64,000 nucleotides of DNA, taken from the NCBI GenBank assembly GCA_017644045.1, contig JAEPMI010000017.1, forward strand, positions 62,001-126,000. Direction: 5' to 3'. The stretch is from Deltaproteobacteria bacterium (lineage in GTDB: Bacteria; Myxococcota_A; Polyangia; Polyangiales; Houyiibacteriaceae). Position numbers and translations under genes: made by a program. The notes under the pieces were generated by a model, which did no database searches, was not told the origin of the DNA, and saw nothing but the letters and a program-made list of their open reading frames with translations. Shown in pieces: positions 19,147 to 26,996 of the stretch; the stretch's first letter is position 1, and each line of letters begins with the position of its first letter.

Positions 19147-19443
19147 GCCGAGGAAACCCGAGCAGACCCGCTGAGCTTCGCGCGTGGCGCGGATTGTCCC
19201 CGACTGGCGCGCCACCTACTACGACGGCCCCACCCCGCCGCAGTTCTCGCTCGGCGCGGGCGCCGCCACCACCGGCGAAGCCGACACCGACATCGCGGCC
19301 CTGCGCTTCGAGCGCGAGCAGGACCCCGACGGCCATATGGGTGTGTGCGTGCCGTGCCAGGGGTATGGGCGCGCTGGGCTGAGCTACTGAGTTCGCGAGC
19401 GGTTCGATGGTCGCCCTGGCAGCGACGGCCGAGCTGGCGGGCT
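19147..19443 (+). other. Intergenic stretch with one weak small ORF (19184-19390)
   Basis: About 300 bases between the lipoprotein pair and a convergent minus-strand gene. The only candidate is a 68-residue reading starting with GTG at 19184 (MARIVPDWRATYYDGPTPPQ) and ending with a CVPCQGYGRAG motif. It has no clear ribosome binding site. It could be a genuine tiny protein or the decayed tail of a lost gene. Nothing else stands out. Confidence 0.3.
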
Positions 19444-19878
19444 CTACGTTTCCCCCTCGACTGGAAGCTGCTCTGCCACCTCGTCCAGGAACTGCCGGAC
19501 CATGAGGGTCGCCTGCGCCCCCAGGTCCTCGTTCGGACCGCCGAGTTGGGCCGCGACCACACGGGAGCCAAGGCTCGTCTGGTGCGCGAAGTCGCGATGA
19601 AGGACGTCGAGCGCCATCTGAACCTGTGGCTCCCCGAGGAACGGAAGCAGCGCGGCGACCGCGTTGCTCAGTCGCCAGTCCACGTCTGACCGAGGATCGA
19701 GGCATCGGGGGATGCGTCCGAGTACCAGTGTTTCGAACGCTACGAGGTCGGCGGAAGGCACCGGACGCTCGTCGCCAGCAGTGCCCTGGGGCGCGAGCTC
19801 ACCCAAACGCTCCAGCACATGGTGGAGGATGGCCTCGACCAAACGGCTCCACTCCGGCCTTTCGTTCGTTGCTTGCAT
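19444..19878 (-). CDS. Hypothetical helical protein, downstream of PIN gene
   Basis: 144 residues from the ATG at 19878 (MQATNERPEWSRLVEAILHH). Mostly alpha-helical, acidic, no recognised motif, no signal peptide or TM. It follows the PIN gene on the same strand after 47 bases, so may belong to the macro/PIN operon. An upstream extension in the same frame would run into the PIN gene and lacks a better start. I cannot assign a function. Confidence 0.55.
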   Translation of the reverse strand: MQATNERPEWSRLVEAILHHVLERLGELAPQGTAGDERPVPSADLVAFETLVLGRIPRCLDPRSDVDWRLSNAVAALLPFLGEPQVQMALDVLHRDFAHQTSLGSRVVAAQLGGPNEDLGAQATLMVRQFLDEVAEQLPVEGET

Positions 19879-19925
19879 CGCTGGCAGGTGACAGGTCGAG
19901 CGTCCAGGGAAGCACCCGTGAGCAC

Positions 19926-20366
19926 TCAGAGCGCGGGGTCGACCCACTCGACCGAGAGCTGGTCGGGATCGAGATGGAGATAGTCCTTGTCCGTCGTCAG
20001 CAACGCTGCACCAGACGCCTTGGCGCAAGCTGCGATCCACAGGTCGTTCTTCCCCATGTTCCGCGCTCCGCCTGAGTGGTTCTGCGAGTACACGTCGATG
20101 GTCACGTAGGCATCGAGCACGCGCGGATGGTTGATGTCGACCGTGACCAGGCTGGTCAGTGCATGCTCGAGCGCCTCGAGCTTCTTCTCGCCCCAGCCGT
20201 TTCGAGCCGCCAGGGATCGCACCTCTCCGTGACTGACGATGCTCACGAGGGGCCGAGTCTTGCTGAGGCGGAGTCCGTACTCCGCGTCGATACGCTGGCC
20301 GAGCACCGTCCCTCGCACGAGGAAGAGCACGACGCTCGTGTCGAGCAGAAAGAGCCGCTCGCTCAT
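19926..20366 (-). CDS. PIN-domain ribonuclease (VapC-like toxin)
   Basis: 146 residues. PIN domain: LFLLDTSVVLFLVRG (first acidic residue D9), SHGEVRSLA (Glu in helix 3), NMGKNDLWIAACAKASGAAL (third acidic residue), LLTTDKDYLHL (fourth). All four acidic positions of the Mg-dependent RNase site are present. VapC-type toxins cleave tRNA or rRNA. Here the upstream partner is a 336-residue protein rather than a small DNA-binding antitoxin; the ATG overlaps that gene's stop (ATGA). Probably a toxin-antitoxin or conflict module. The upstream protein may act as neutraliser, but this is not shown by sequence. Confidence 0.8.
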   Translation of the reverse strand: MSERLFLLDTSVVLFLVRGTVLGQRIDAEYGLRLSKTRPLVSIVSHGEVRSLAARNGWGEKKLEALEHALTSLVTVDINHPRVLDAYVTIDVYSQNHSGGARNMGKNDLWIAACAKASGAALLTTDKDYLHLDPDQLSVEWVDPAL

Positions 20367-21373
20367 TTCATCGACTGAAGGGCGTCGAGGAGATCGCCGT
20401 CACTCTCCTCCCCCGGCCACGTCCCGAAGAAGGCCGACACCCCGGTCTCCTCGTCCTGGCGTTGCTCGAGGACGACGGGAAGCGGGGCAACCGCCCTCGG
20501 GAGCACTTCGAAGATCGCGTCCTCGGCGCGGGCGCGGCCAATGGACTCCCCCAGCACGCGGAGGAGCCTGCCGGACGGGCGGTATTGAGCCATCCCCGAG
20601 ACGAGCACTCGTTCGTTGAAGAGCACCTTCAGTGCATCGGGGTCGTGACCCTCGAGCAAGACGGGGACCTTCGTTCCATCGCGAAGCGTCAGCGTGATGT
20701 CTGCCCGCGAAGCCGAGATCGTGTCCAGCGTGCCCGCAACCCGCACGGCCTGGGGCGTGGGGGTCTCGTCTCGCAGTCGTTCGATCTGCTCGGCGTGCAC
20801 GGCCGTCACTTCGACGGGGGTGTCCCGGTCCCGAAGCCCGCCGAGACGAACCCCAGCGAACCCTGCGCCACCGACTCTCGCGAACCGAGCGCACACATCG
20901 AGCAGCGCTCGGTCGGCCATGACCGAGTCGGCCTCTCCCTCGACGACCGATGCCAGCACCTGACCGAAGAGGTCGACCGCGGTGGCCCGGCCAAGCGCGA
21001 CACCTTCTTCGAAGAGCTCCGACGCGAAGCGAGCCGGGTCCGCGTCCTCGAGCGTCGGCGCCTCCACGCCGACCACCGCCGAACCAGCAGTCAGCGCCGT
21101 GACCTCGATGGCGCAGGCGGCCTCGAGCCACGCCGGGCGCGTGCCCTTTCGAGTGCTCTCCCCTTCCACCGCGAAACGAGTAGCGGCTCGCGCTCCATCG
21201 ATGAGCACGGCGAGGGCTTCCTGCAGGACGGACGCAGGCACGCGCACTTCTTCTGCGGTGCCCCCCATCAATGTCAGCGTGTGCTCCTTCACGGCGTTCC
21301 TCGGGTGTTTGCTCGGCTTCCCAGCGCGAAATCCCAGGATGCCACGCGGGTTGGGGCTCGTCAGCTTTCCCAT
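20363..21373 (-). CDS. Putative partner/antitoxin of PIN protein, unknown family
   Basis: 336 residues from the ATG at 21373, which shares a base with the preceding stop (TGATG). The N-terminus MGKLTSPNPRGILGFRAGKP is basic. The middle is a helical/beta region and the C-terminal half contains an OB-like beta segment (VRVAGTLDTISASRADITLT, then LRDGTKVPVLLEGHD, then VLVSGMAQYRPSGRLLRV). I do not recognise a catalytic motif or a standard antitoxin DNA-binding domain. Tight coupling on both sides to a macro domain and a PIN nuclease suggests a sensing or neutralising role. Function inferred from context only. Confidence 0.6.
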   Translation of the reverse strand: MGKLTSPNPRGILGFRAGKPSKHPRNAVKEHTLTLMGGTAEEVRVPASVLQEALAVLIDGARAATRFAVEGESTRKGTRPAWLEAACAIEVTALTAGSAVVGVEAPTLEDADPARFASELFEEGVALGRATAVDLFGQVLASVVEGEADSVMADRALLDVCARFARVGGAGFAGVRLGGLRDRDTPVEVTAVHAEQIERLRDETPTPQAVRVAGTLDTISASRADITLTLRDGTKVPVLLEGHDPDALKVLFNERVLVSGMAQYRPSGRLLRVLGESIGRARAEDAIFEVLPRAVAPLPVVLEQRQDEETGVSAFFGTWPGEESDGDLLDALQSMK

Positions 21374-21840
21374 CACGGTCTCCTCGACGCCCCACCTGGC
21401 CCGTAGAGCCACACGGTGACCTCGGGCAGCTCCGCGAATGCAGCTTCGATCGCCGGTCGCACCGCCCCCCACTGCAGCCCACCCAAGCCGCAGCCGAGCG
21501 CGGGAATCGCGATCGACGCGATCTCCAGCTCGCGCACCTGCTTCTTCAGGTCCGCGAGTCCATCGACCACCCACTCGAGACGAGACGGATGCCGCCAGTG
21601 CTTCTTGGTCGGGAAGTGGAAGATGGTCTCCGGCGGCGACGACCGACGGACAACGTGCACCCTGCCCGGCACGACCTCGCCCGCCTTGCAGGCCTTCGCG
21701 TACTCCTGGAACGCATGGGGGAACGCCCGCTTGAACTGAAGCGCGAGCCCTTTGCCCATCACGCCCACGCAGTTCACTGGGTTCACCAGCGCGTCGACAT
21801 CGGCAGCCAGCAAGTCGCCTTCGGTGAGCTCGATCCCCAT
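21373..21840 (-). CDS. Macro-domain ADP-ribose hydrolase (DarG/TARG1-like)
   Basis: 155 residues from the ATG at 21840. A stand-alone macro domain: MGIELTEGDLLAADVDALVN, then PVNCVGVMGKGLALQFKRAF, the diagnostic substrate loop of the DarG/TARG1 group, and IAIPALGCGLGGLQW, the second ADP-ribose loop. Such enzymes remove ADP-ribose from DNA or protein. DarG normally sits beside the DarT toxin and has a C-terminal extension; neither is present. Instead it heads an operon with the 336-residue protein and a PIN RNase, which suggests it senses or removes an ADP-ribose mark. Divergent from the DUF2293 gene. Confidence 0.85.
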   Translation of the reverse strand: MGIELTEGDLLAADVDALVNPVNCVGVMGKGLALQFKRAFPHAFQEYAKACKAGEVVPGRVHVVRRSSPPETIFHFPTKKHWRHPSRLEWVVDGLADLKKQVRELEIASIAIPALGCGLGGLQWGAVRPAIEAAFAELPEVTVWLYGPGGASRRP

Positions 21841-21895
21841 GGCGTAGCGGTACCACCCAGGTGTGACACCGCTCCCACGTGCTAGACCCGCGCCG

Positions 21896-22573
21896 ATGGC
21901 GCACGAGAAGCGAACGGTGAGCCCCGGCCGCAAGAGCGGTCACGTGAAGCTCGAGAGCGGCGAAGAGGTCCCGCCCCCCGCGGGATGGGCGCTCCTGCCG
22001 CCCGGCGATGCAGGCCTCACTCGGCGCGTGAAGGCCGCGGGTCCGAGTTGGACCATCCAGGAGAAGAAGGGCCGCAAGATGTTCTCGCGCGGTGTGCTCG
22101 CGCCGGCCGAGAACATCGAGCGCGCCAAGGCCGATCTCGACGCCGAGCGCGCCACGCCCGCGTACCAGAAGAAGCTCGAAGCCAGCCGCCAGCGACGCGC
22201 CAAAGAGCACGCCGCCTACGTGAAGGAGTTCCACGCCGAGGTCCTCGCGTTCCTGGACTTCGCGCCCCGCTATGCATCGCTCGCCGGCGAGCTCGCGGGA
22301 GCGATCACCGCGCACGCCACGCCGGTCGGCTCGGGCACCGTGGCGCGGACCAAGCGCATCAGCGTGGACCGGCGCGCGGAGGCCGCGGTCATCGCGTGGA
22401 TGCGGCACCAGACGACCGCGTACGACGACATGAAGATCGAGCGCCGCAAGGGCGCGCGGCGCGAGGTGCGGCGGATGCTCGCGAAGCGCTCGCGGCAGCT
22501 GCTCGAGCGGTACCGGCGCGGGGACGACGTGGACCTGGAGGCGTGCCCGCTGGGGAGGCTGTTCCTGATTTGA
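21896..22573 (+). CDS. DUF2293 family protein
   Basis: 225 residues from the ATG at 21896 (MAHEKRTVSPGRKSGHVKLE); an upstream in-frame Met adds 11 residues of poor composition. The C-terminal 80 residues match DUF2293: RAEAAVIAWMRHQTTAYDDM, then KIERRKGARREVRRMLAKRS, ending in a basic helix. Function unknown; the basic helical domain suggests nucleic-acid binding. Followed directly by an 18-bp perfect palindrome that may terminate transcription. Confidence 0.75.
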   Translation: MAHEKRTVSPGRKSGHVKLESGEEVPPPAGWALLPPGDAGLTRRVKAAGPSWTIQEKKGRKMFSRGVLAPAENIERAKADLDAERATPAYQKKLEASRQRRAKEHAAYVKEFHAEVLAFLDFAPRYASLAGELAGAITAHATPVGSGTVARTKRISVDRRAEAAVIAWMRHQTTAYDDMKIERRKGARREVRRMLAKRSRQLLERYRRGDDVDLEACPLGRLFLI

Positions 22574-22591
22574 GTGGCTCCGCGGAGCCAC
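22574..22591. terminator. Perfect 18-bp palindrome after DUF2293 gene
   Basis: GTGGCTCCG followed at once by CGGAGCCAC, immediately after the stop. It would form a GC-rich hairpin but lacks a T-run, so it may be a rho-assisted or processing hairpin. A related GGCTCCG/CGGAGCC hairpin lies at 26971-26988. Confidence 0.4.
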
Positions 22592-22649
22592 CCGAAGAAA
22601 TTCTGCCTCCGCTACGCAACCGAGCGGCGCACCGGTCGAGTAAGGGCCC

Positions 22650-24314
22650 ATGCCGCACACTGCCGCTCTCCGCGGCGCTGCCCACCAGCGCCTTTCGCTC
22701 CTCTCGTTCGCCGTGGTCTTCGGGGCGGCCGCATGCGGAGACGCCCCGCCGTGCATGGAAGGGGACCCGATGTGTTCTGCGGTGGACGCAGGCCCCATGC
22801 CCGCACTCGACGCCGGCGCCCCCATGGCCGACGACATGGGTGAAGCCGATGCGTTCGTGCCCGAGCTCGGCGTCACGCTCTCGCCCGCAGACCTCCGGCT
22901 TCGTCGCGGAGAGAGCGCAGCCATCGAAGTCACTCGTTCTGGCTTCGATGGTCCCGTGGCCATCACGGTCGATGGGCTCCCGGCGGGAGTGGCCGCCAAC
23001 CCGCTGACCCTGCCCGCCGGGGTCGATGGCGCGAGCATCGTCATTCAGGCCACCGACTCGGCAGCCCTGGGCGGCCTGGTCGCGTTCGTCGTTCGGCTCG
23101 GCGCAACCGACGAGCCCGCGCTGGAAGCCACCGCCGAGGGAACGCTGGTGGTCGCCGATGCGCCCGGAATGCTCGACGAGAGCTTTGGCCAAGACGGACT
23201 CGCGACGATCACCCACGAGGACGAAATCGACCTCGACCTCACCGAGGTCGCCATCGACGACGAGAGCCGCGTGGTCATGGTCGGCTACCTCCACAACGGC
23301 GGCGTGGGGCCCCGGCAGCTCTACATGGCGCGCGTCCGAGCCGACGGCGAGAGCGATTCGGGCTTCGGCGACCGCGGGTTCGTCATCGGTACCGGCGACC
23401 ATGAGTCCCAGGCGAGCAGCTTCGTACTGGACGGCAACGAACTGCGCGTCCTGGGCCGCGCGCAAGCCACCACCGAACCTGAGAGCAGCTTCCGGTTCCT
23501 GAGTGCCTGGACCGAGAACGGCCGGCTCGACCCTTCGTTCGGTGACGGCGGAGAGCAGATCCTCCCCGACTGGGACCGGATCTTCAGCATCGCGCTCAAC
23601 CGCGTGACTGGCCGACTCTTCCTTGGCGGCCAAGGTCGCGTCGATGCGGTGTCCACCGACGGAACCTCCCGCAGTCTCTCGGTGCCCGCCGACCTGCCTG
23701 TGATTGGCAGCATGATCCACTCCAACGGCACCCTCACCTTCGGCACCGGAGCGCGGACCTCCGGCGAAGCCGTGGCGGTCGTCGGTCGACTCCGAGAGAC
23801 CGGCGGACTCGACCGGACCTTCGGCGATGACGGCTACCTCTGGCTCGAGCCCCCTCCCGGAGACCGCGACCTCAGTCAGGTACTGGCGCTCGTGGTGACG
23901 TCGAGCGGCGACGGATACGCGGGCGTCGACCAGGGAGTCCGGGGCGACTACCGCGGTGAGCCCGAGCTGATCCGCTTCACCGCCGATGGCGTTCTGGATT
24001 CGTCTTTCGGCACGGACGGTCGGGTTCGATTCGAAGACCGAGGTTTCATCCATAGCGTCGTGGTGGACCGTGAAGGTCGCCCCGTCGTCTACGGCTTCGA
24101 GACACCCGACTCGTCCAGCGCTCTGCGTCGAATCAAGCGGTACACCGCCAGTGGAACCCCGGATTCGGAGTTTGGCGAGGACGGGACCGTCGACCTCAGT
24201 GCACTCGACCTGCGGTTCATCACCCACGCGGGACACGACGCCGCCGCGGACCGACTCGTTGCCTGCGGTCGTGCTTCCGCCGGCTCCGTGCGCTGCGCCC
24301 GCTTCTGGCTCTGA
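22650..24314 (+). CDS. Delta-60 repeat lipoprotein (paralogue of 26997-28610)
   Basis: 554 residues. Lipoprotein signal with AAACGD at the cleavage site (LLSFAVVFGAAACGD), then a Met/Asp/Ala-rich linker with DAG repeats, an Ig-like domain (VTLSPADLRLRRGESAAIEV, VAITVDGLPAGVAANPLTLP) and seven or so delta-60 repeats, recognised by L-D-x-S/T-F-G-x-D/G-G (LDESFGQDG, LDPSFGDGG, LDRTFGDDG, LDSSFGTDG, PDSEFGEDG). These form a beta-propeller-like surface domain. It ends with a CGR...RCARFWL motif shared with its inverted paralogue. Probably exposed on the outer membrane; role unknown. Confidence 0.88.
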   Translation: MPHTAALRGAAHQRLSLLSFAVVFGAAACGDAPPCMEGDPMCSAVDAGPMPALDAGAPMADDMGEADAFVPELGVTLSPADLRLRRGESAAIEVTRSGFDGPVAITVDGLPAGVAANPLTLPAGVDGASIVIQATDSAALGGLVAFVVRLGATDEPALEATAEGTLVVADAPGMLDESFGQDGLATITHEDEIDLDLTEVAIDDESRVVMVGYLHNGGVGPRQLYMARVRADGESDSGFGDRGFVIGTGDHESQASSFVLDGNELRVLGRAQATTEPESSFRFLSAWTENGRLDPSFGDGGEQILPDWDRIFSIALNRVTGRLFLGGQGRVDAVSTDGTSRSLSVPADLPVIGSMIHSNGTLTFGTGARTSGEAVAVVGRLRETGGLDRTFGDDGYLWLEPPPGDRDLSQVLALVVTSSGDGYAGVDQGVRGDYRGEPELIRFTADGVLDSSFGTDGRVRFEDRGFIHSVVVDREGRPVVYGFETPDSSSALRRIKRYTASGTPDSEFGEDGTVDLSALDLRFITHAGHDAAADRLVACGRASAGSVRCARFWL

Positions 24315-24323
24315 GCACACGTC

Positions 24324-24488
24324 TCAGGACCCACTCACCACGTCGTCGAGCCGAGCCTGCACCCGCACCCAGGACTCGGTCTCGACCTCGCCCCGCCGCA
24401 CCTCTTCGATCCGGCGGACGATCTCCTCACGCCACGCGGCCCTGCGTTCGCTCAGAGTGGGTCCTTCGCCCCGACTTCGCTTCGTCAT
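24324..24488 (-). CDS. Orphan addiction-module antitoxin-like protein
   Basis: 54 residues from the ATG at 24488 (MTKRSRGEGPTLSERRAAWR); an upstream start at 24551 adds 21 residues. The core REEIVRRIEEVRRGEVETES and WVRVQARLDD fits the small 'addiction module component' (Unstab_antitox, PF09720) pattern, the antitoxin partners of ParE/RelE toxins. No toxin gene is adjacent, so it is an orphan or a chance resemblance. It converges on the delta-60 lipoprotein. Confidence 0.5.
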   Translation of the reverse strand: MTKRSRGEGPTLSERRAAWREEIVRRIEEVRRGEVETESWVRVQARLDDVVSGS

Positions 24489-24571
24489 CCAGCCACCGTC
24501 GCATCCGGCTGTGACAGCCACGTCGAGCGCAGGCGGGACCTCTCGCTTCACCGAGTGCTACATCACCCTCG

Positions 24572-26071
24572 ATGAGCGAGCCGCAACCAAACCCATGGTG
24601 CCGGGTGCTCGGCATCGAGACCCCGACGCTCGAGGCCATCGCGAACCATCCGGAAGCGAACCACTACACGCGGCTCCTGGTCGCGCTCCTGGAGCGCGGC
24701 GAGCCGATGACCCTCGAGCAGGTGGCGGAGCGGATCGAAGCCGCGGGCATCGCCGAGCGGTCGCGCGCGCTGCAATCGCTGAAGCGCTGCCGCCCCGGGC
24801 GGCCCCCCGTCTACCGGGAGGGCGACCACTACACCCTCGATCCCCACGACGACGAGCTCGACCTCTGGGTGTTCACACTCGGGCTCCGGCCACCGAAGGT
24901 ACGGACCCCGGCTCCGCCGCCGGAGCTGGAGCCGCTGCCGGGCCCGGAGACACCGCTCACCACGGATGAGCTCGACGAGGCGTTCCGGAACCGCAGCCTG
25001 AGCCAGTGGTCCGCCCAGCGCCTGGCCCTCGCCATTCTCGACGCCCATGGCGAGCCCTTGCCGGCCATCGACGTGGTGCAGTGGCTCGACGCTCGCACGC
25101 GATACCACCGCCTGAAGGTGGACTCGGCGCGCACGAGCCTCCGGCGCAAGGGGTCGCCAGTGAGCGTGCGGGAGGATGGCCGCTGGGCCATCGCTGCGGA
25201 CACCGAGGAGCCGCTGGAAGCGATGCGAACCGCGGTCCGCGCGCTGGTCGAAACCGCTCGGCGCCAACCACCGCGCACCAGCCCGGAGGAGCTGGAGCAG
25301 CTTCGCGAGCGGTGGGACGCCAAGCGACGCGCGCACCAGGTCGAGCTCACCGCGATGTCGCGGGCACTGATCGTGGCGTTCCCCGAGACGAAGCCCGAGG
25401 CCGCCGCACTCCTCGACGTCGAGACCAAGGCACTGCGTACGTTCATCGGAGCCGAGCTCGGGGACCTTCCAGCGCGGCTCGAGCCGTACGACATCATCGG
25501 CGCCGTATCCGTGCGCCCCTTGCTCCGGAGCCTCGGCATCGAGCTCGGCGACCGCCGCGTGGCAGAGCTCGGACCGCCGCAGAAGACCCGACAGCTCAAT
25601 CGGCGGGGTCGCACCCTGACCCTCACCACCGAGCTTCTCATCCAGGGATCGTGCAACATCAGCCGGCCCTTCGGTGACCCGAACACCATGGCCGGCTACC
25701 TCCGCGACGGGAAGCACGGCCGGCTCCGCCGTCGCCTCGAGGCCGACCTGAAGTCGCTCTACGCGATGTACCAGTACGGCCGCCTCCACGGCATGCTCCG
25801 ATTGCGCTGGGGCTTCCTCGACGAGGGGCTGCGCGTGCCCTGGGTCCACGCGGACGAGGAGACTCTCTTCGATCTGACGCACCGGGCCCTCGACAGCGGA
25901 CGGCCGCTCGAGGTGGTCGCGGGCACGGCTCCGGGGTGGGCCGACCCGTGGGCACGGAAGCAGCGGGTCTCGGTCCAGAGCGATCCGGAGGGCAGGCGCC
26001 CGTGGCTCGTCGACGAACACGGGCGCGTCATCGAGGAAGCCGACGTGCAGCTCGCGCGCTTGGTGGAGTGA
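24572..26071 (+). CDS. Protein with winged-helix (HARE-HTH-like) domains, function unknown
   Basis: 499 residues. The first 90 residues look like a winged helix (TRLLVALLERGEPMTLEQVA then an acidic hairpin GDHYTLDPHDDEL). Residues about 144-209 resemble a HARE-HTH domain (QRLALAILDAHGEPLPAIDV, then SARTSLRRKGSPVSVREDGR, WAI). The C-terminal half is alpha/beta and unrecognised, with a WYL-like feel in its last 70 residues (VEVVAGTAPGW), which I regard as unproven. Suggests a DNA-binding regulator or chromatin-type protein. No clear operon partners. Confidence 0.55.
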   Translation: MSEPQPNPWCRVLGIETPTLEAIANHPEANHYTRLLVALLERGEPMTLEQVAERIEAAGIAERSRALQSLKRCRPGRPPVYREGDHYTLDPHDDELDLWVFTLGLRPPKVRTPAPPPELEPLPGPETPLTTDELDEAFRNRSLSQWSAQRLALAILDAHGEPLPAIDVVQWLDARTRYHRLKVDSARTSLRRKGSPVSVREDGRWAIAADTEEPLEAMRTAVRALVETARRQPPRTSPEELEQLRERWDAKRRAHQVELTAMSRALIVAFPETKPEAAALLDVETKALRTFIGAELGDLPARLEPYDIIGAVSVRPLLRSLGIELGDRRVAELGPPQKTRQLNRRGRTLTLTTELLIQGSCNISRPFGDPNTMAGYLRDGKHGRLRRRLEADLKSLYAMYQYGRLHGMLRLRWGFLDEGLRVPWVHADEETLFDLTHRALDSGRPLEVVAGTAPGWADPWARKQRVSVQSDPEGRRPWLVDEHGRVIEEADVQLARLVE

Positions 26072-26266
26072 GCAGGGCAGCGCCACGGGCACCTCGCGAC
26101 CCACGACTGCACGCCCGCGGGCCCCCGCCAGTCTCACGGGAAAACTGAGTTTTCGACGACTCGAACCGCCGAAATCACGCCAAAACGGTCACTCCGTGCC
26201 CCAAGGAGTGCCGTTCATGGCATGATTGCCCGATCGCGAATTGTCAGTTCGGGAAGGAGTCAGCGG

Positions 26267-26968
26267 ATGAGTCGCAAGCCGAGAATCGTGAGCCCCGCCG
26301 GAGGGCGCGTGCGCCTGAGACCGACCCCTGCGATCCGCCGCCCCGCCGTGCCGGTCCCGCGCCCTACCCCGGCGCCGAGCCGACCGCGCACCGCCAGTGT
26401 CCGCAAGACCGTCCAAGCGGACATCCGCCGCATCCACCAACAGATCGCCAAGGCCGAGGCGGCCTTCCACGCCGCCGGCGAGATGCTCCTGGCCCTCGAC
26501 CGCCCCGACGTCCTCGCCGCCTTCGGCGCCAAGACCTTCAACCAGTTCCTCGACGAGCACGTCATGCCCTCGGGCACCGCGCACCGCTACATGACCGTGG
26601 CCCGCGAGTTCGAGCGCGACCAAGCCGTGGAGCTCGGCGTCAGCAAGGCCTACCACCTCGTTCAGTACGCGACCATCGCCAAGACCCGCTCCCGGGCTTC
26701 CGCGCTCGCCACGCGCGACGCCAAGATCGGCAAGCCCGGCAAGCGCATCTCGGCGATGAGCGCCGCCGAGGTCGCGGACGCGGTGCGGCGGGAGAAGATG
26801 GACGCCGGGCGGGCGGCGGTGGCGAAGGCGACCACGCGGGAGCGGAAGGCGGCGAAGGCGCTGGTGGCGCAGTTCGAGGAGCGCTTCGGGATGGACGCGA
26901 CGATGCGGATCGACAAGAAGCGCGGGGTGCTGCGGTTGGAGGTGAAGTTGAGTGATTTGTTGGAGTGA
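26267..26968 (+). CDS. Conserved hypothetical with HTH-like central domain
   Basis: 233 residues from the ATG at 26267, chosen for the upstream GGGAAGGAG. The N-terminus is basic and Pro/Arg-rich (RPAVPVPRPTPAPSRPRTAS). The middle is helical and reads like a DNA-binding core (FGAKTFNQFLDEHVMPSGTA, HRYMTVAREFERDQAVELGV), reminiscent of plasmid-partition or phage HTH proteins, followed by a basic coiled segment and VLRLEVKLSDLLE. No catalytic motif. Ends before a GGCTCCG/CGGAGCC hairpin. Confidence 0.6.
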   Translation: MSRKPRIVSPAGGRVRLRPTPAIRRPAVPVPRPTPAPSRPRTASVRKTVQADIRRIHQQIAKAEAAFHAAGEMLLALDRPDVLAAFGAKTFNQFLDEHVMPSGTAHRYMTVAREFERDQAVELGVSKAYHLVQYATIAKTRSRASALATRDAKIGKPGKRISAMSAAEVADAVRREKMDAGRAAVAKATTRERKAAKALVAQFEERFGMDATMRIDKKRGVLRLEVKLSDLLE

Positions 26969-26970
26969 GG

Positions 26971-26988
26971 GGCTCCGAGTACGGAGCC
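26971..26988. terminator. GC-rich hairpin between convergent genes
   Basis: GGCTCCG, loop AGTA, CGGAGCC: a perfect 7-bp stem between two convergent genes (stops at 26968 and 26997). Likely a shared bidirectional terminator; no T-run on the plus strand. Confidence 0.5.
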
Positions 26989-26996
26989 GTGGCTGA

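Noticed and set aside
21373-21840. Complete DarTG toxin-antitoxin system
   Set aside because: Only the macro domain is present; no DarT (DUF4433) gene nearby and no DarG C-terminal extension.
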